From assembly GCA_963714145.1 (NCBI GenBank), contig OY970235.1, positions 620,001 to 684,000 on the forward strand: DNA of 64,000 nt. The letters run 5' to 3'. The DNA comes from JBBWZH01 sp035544115. Its GTDB lineage: Bacteria > Actinomycetota > Actinomycetes > Mycobacteriales > CADCTP01. Within the stretch, counting starts at the first letter, position 1. Each line of letters opens with the position of its first letter. A model generated the notes under the pieces. The model made no database searches, was not told where the DNA came from, and saw nothing but the letters and a program-made list of their open reading frames with translations. The translations under genes and the position numbers were made by a program. Below, piece by piece: positions 62,611 through 64,000 of this stretch.

Positions 62611-64000
62611 ATGTCGACCCGCGCGGGCGGACAGAGCCGGCAGGTCGCGGCGATGAAGGCGGGGGAGGCGCTCACCCACCGGCAGATCCTGACGATCTTC
62701 ACCGGGTTGATGCTGGGCATGTTCCTGGCCGCGCTGGACCAGACGATCGTGGCCACCGCGATCCGGACGGTCGCCGACGACCTGAAGGGCCTCAGCCTGC
62801 AGGCGTGGGTCACGACCGCGTATCTCATCACCGCGACGGTGTCCACCCCGCTCTACGGCAAGCTGTCGGACCTCTACGGCCGGCGGAAGCTGTTCCTGCT
62901 GTCGATCTCGCTGTTCATCCTCGGTTCGGCGCTGTGCGGCACCGCCACCTCGATGTACCAGCTGGCCGGCTTCCGCGCGTTCCAGGGCCTCGGCGCCGGC
63001 GGCCTGTTCTCGCTGGCGCTGGCGATCATCGGCGACATCGTGTCGCCCCGCGAGCGGGCCCGGTACCAGGGCTACTTCCTGGCCGTGTTCGGTACGTCCA
63101 GCGTGCTCGGGCCGGTGGTCGGCGGCACCCTGGCCGGGCAGGAGTCGATCCTGGGCGTGGTCGGCTGGCGCTGGATCTTCTACGTGAACGTGCCGATCGG
63201 CGTCGTCGCGCTGCTCGTGGTGGCGCGGGTGCTGCACCTGCCGCACACCCGGCGCGAGCACCGGATCGACTACCCCGGCGCGGGCGCGCTGATCCTCGGC
63301 GTGGTGCCGCTGCTTATCATCGCCGAGCAGGGCCGGGAATGGGGTTGGGGCTCCGGCGGGGCGCTGCTGTGCTACCTGCTCGGCGCGGTCGGGCTCGCCC
63401 TGTTCGTCCTGGCCGAACGCCGGATCGGGGACGACGCGCTGCTGCCGCTGCGGTTCTTCCGGGTCCGGACGTTCAGCGTGGGCTCGGTCGCCGGCGTGGT
63501 CACCGGCATGGGCATGTTCGGCTGCATCGTGGTGCTGCCGCTCTACCTGCAGATCGTCAAGGGCGCCACCCCGGTGCACGCCGGCCTGCTGCTGCTGCCG
63601 ACCACCCTCGGGATCATGGTCGGCTCGCTGATCTCCGGCCAGATCATCTCCCGCACCGGCCGGTACAAGATCTTCCCGGTGATCGGCACCTCGTTGACCG
63701 TCGTCGCCCTGGTGATGCTGCACTTCGTGACCGTCGACACCCCGCTGATCCAGGTGGACGTGGCGATGGCGCTGTTCGGCCTGGGGTTGGGCGGCAACCT
63801 GCAGCCGCTGACGCTGGCCGTGCAGAACGCGATGCGGCCGCAGGACATCGGGGTGGCCACCTCCTCGGTCACCTTCTTCCGGCAGATGGGCGGCACGTTC
63901 GGCACCGCGGTGGTGCTGTCGATCCTGTTCACCACGGTGACCGGCAACATCGCCAGCGCGTTCCGGGCCATCGTGCCGACGCCGGCGTTCCAGGCCGCGC
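62611..64000 (+). CDS. DHA2-family MFS drug exporter (3' end outside window)
   Basis: The frame is open from ATG 62611 to the window edge (463 codons). It shows the 14-helix EmrB/QacA pattern: LMLGMFLAALDQTIVATAIR (motif D1), LYGKLSDLYGRRKLFL (motif A), RAFQGLGAGGLFSLALAIIG (motif B), and LGPVVGGTLAG (motif C), with FFRQMGGTFGTAVVLSI near the end. It should export drugs or a natural product by proton antiport. A GGGAG ribosome-binding site precedes the ATG. The gap 62399-62610 holds its promoter; GAACTAGATGTAGATC there is palindromic in part. Confidence 0.92.
   Translation, partial: MSTRAGGQSRQVAAMKAGEALTHRQILTIFTGLMLGMFLAALDQTIVATAIRTVADDLKGLSLQAWVTTAYLITATVSTPLYGKLSDLYGRRKLFLLSISLFILGSALCGTATSMYQLAGFRAFQGLGAGGLFSLALAIIGDIVSPRERARYQGYFLAVFGTSSVLGPVVGGTLAGQESILGVVGWRWIFYVNVPIGVVALLVVARVLHLPHTRREHRIDYPGAGALILGVVPLLIIAEQGREWGWGSGGALLCYLLGAVGLALFVLAERRIGDDALLPLRFFRVRTFSVGSVAGVVTGMGMFGCIVVLPLYLQIVKGATPVHAGLLLLPTTLGIMVGSLISGQIISRTGRYKIFPVIGTSLTVVALVMLHFVTVDTPLIQVDVAMALFGLGLGGNLQPLTLAVQNAMRPQDIGVATSSVTFFRQMGGTFGTAVVLSILFTTVTGNIASAFRAIVPTPAFQAA

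Overview
The window is high-G+C DNA whose genes almost all end codons in G or C. It carries an actinobacterial housekeeping neighbourhood: DUF3046-recA-recX, miaB, miaA-dapF, hflX, and lexA divergent from a LysM gene and followed by nrdR-nrdJ. The same order is known from Mycobacterium and Streptomyces relatives. TANNNT-type -10 elements about 6-7 nt before start codons suggest leaderless transcripts, and there are clear actinobacterial LexA boxes. I infer an actinomycete, possibly of the Micromonosporaceae; the genus cannot be read from the sequence alone.

Layout. 1-3.2 kb: a GNAT acetyltransferase fragment, a Crp/Fnr regulator translationally coupled to a two-helix membrane protein, and an unusual overlapping pair encoding a small protein with a RAMA/DUF4357-like motif and a NYN-domain nuclease. 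3.2-8 kb: long Lhr helicase. 8-14.6 kb: two tandem LppM-type lipoproteins, the second with a disordered repeat-filled tail of about 1,470 residues. 14.8-20.4 kb: acyl-CoA dehydrogenase, secreted peptidoglycan-binding protein, propionyl-CoA synthetase-like enzyme and membrane proteins. 20.5-26 kb: DUF3046, intein-containing recA, recX, and an RNase Y gene carrying about eight single-base insertions. 26-33 kb: a large AAA/LuxR regulator and a glutamate-type ABC transporter (gluABCD). 33-42.7 kb: miaB, DUF349 protein, miaA, dapF, ricin-type lectin, MFS exporter with divergent ArsR regulator, hflX. 42.8-46.2 kb: glycerate kinase, dodecin, tatA, PAP2 phosphatase, secreted propeller protein. 46.2-53.3 kb: lexA, SOS-controlled LysM membrane protein, nrdR, intein-containing nrdJ. 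53.3-55.2 kb: one intact VapBC module and one decayed toxin-antitoxin module. 55.3-64 kb: M14 carboxypeptidase, Tricorn protease, SCO6745/SalK-family protein and the start of a DHA2-family MFS exporter.

How it works together. The clearest functional unit is the SOS/DNA-precursor set: recA, lexA and the LysM gene each have a LexA box, and nrdR probably controls nrdJ. Both the recA and nrdR leaders also contain DnaA-box-like 9-mers. RecA and NrdJ each need removal of a LAGLIDADG-bearing intein before they can function. The tRNA-modifying enzymes MiaA and MiaB act in sequence on the same tRNAs. The most novel leads are the RAMA-like/NYN nuclease pair with a neighbouring structured element, the cluster of insertions in rny, and the toxin-antitoxin module that seems to have been disarmed by one substitution plus one insertion.
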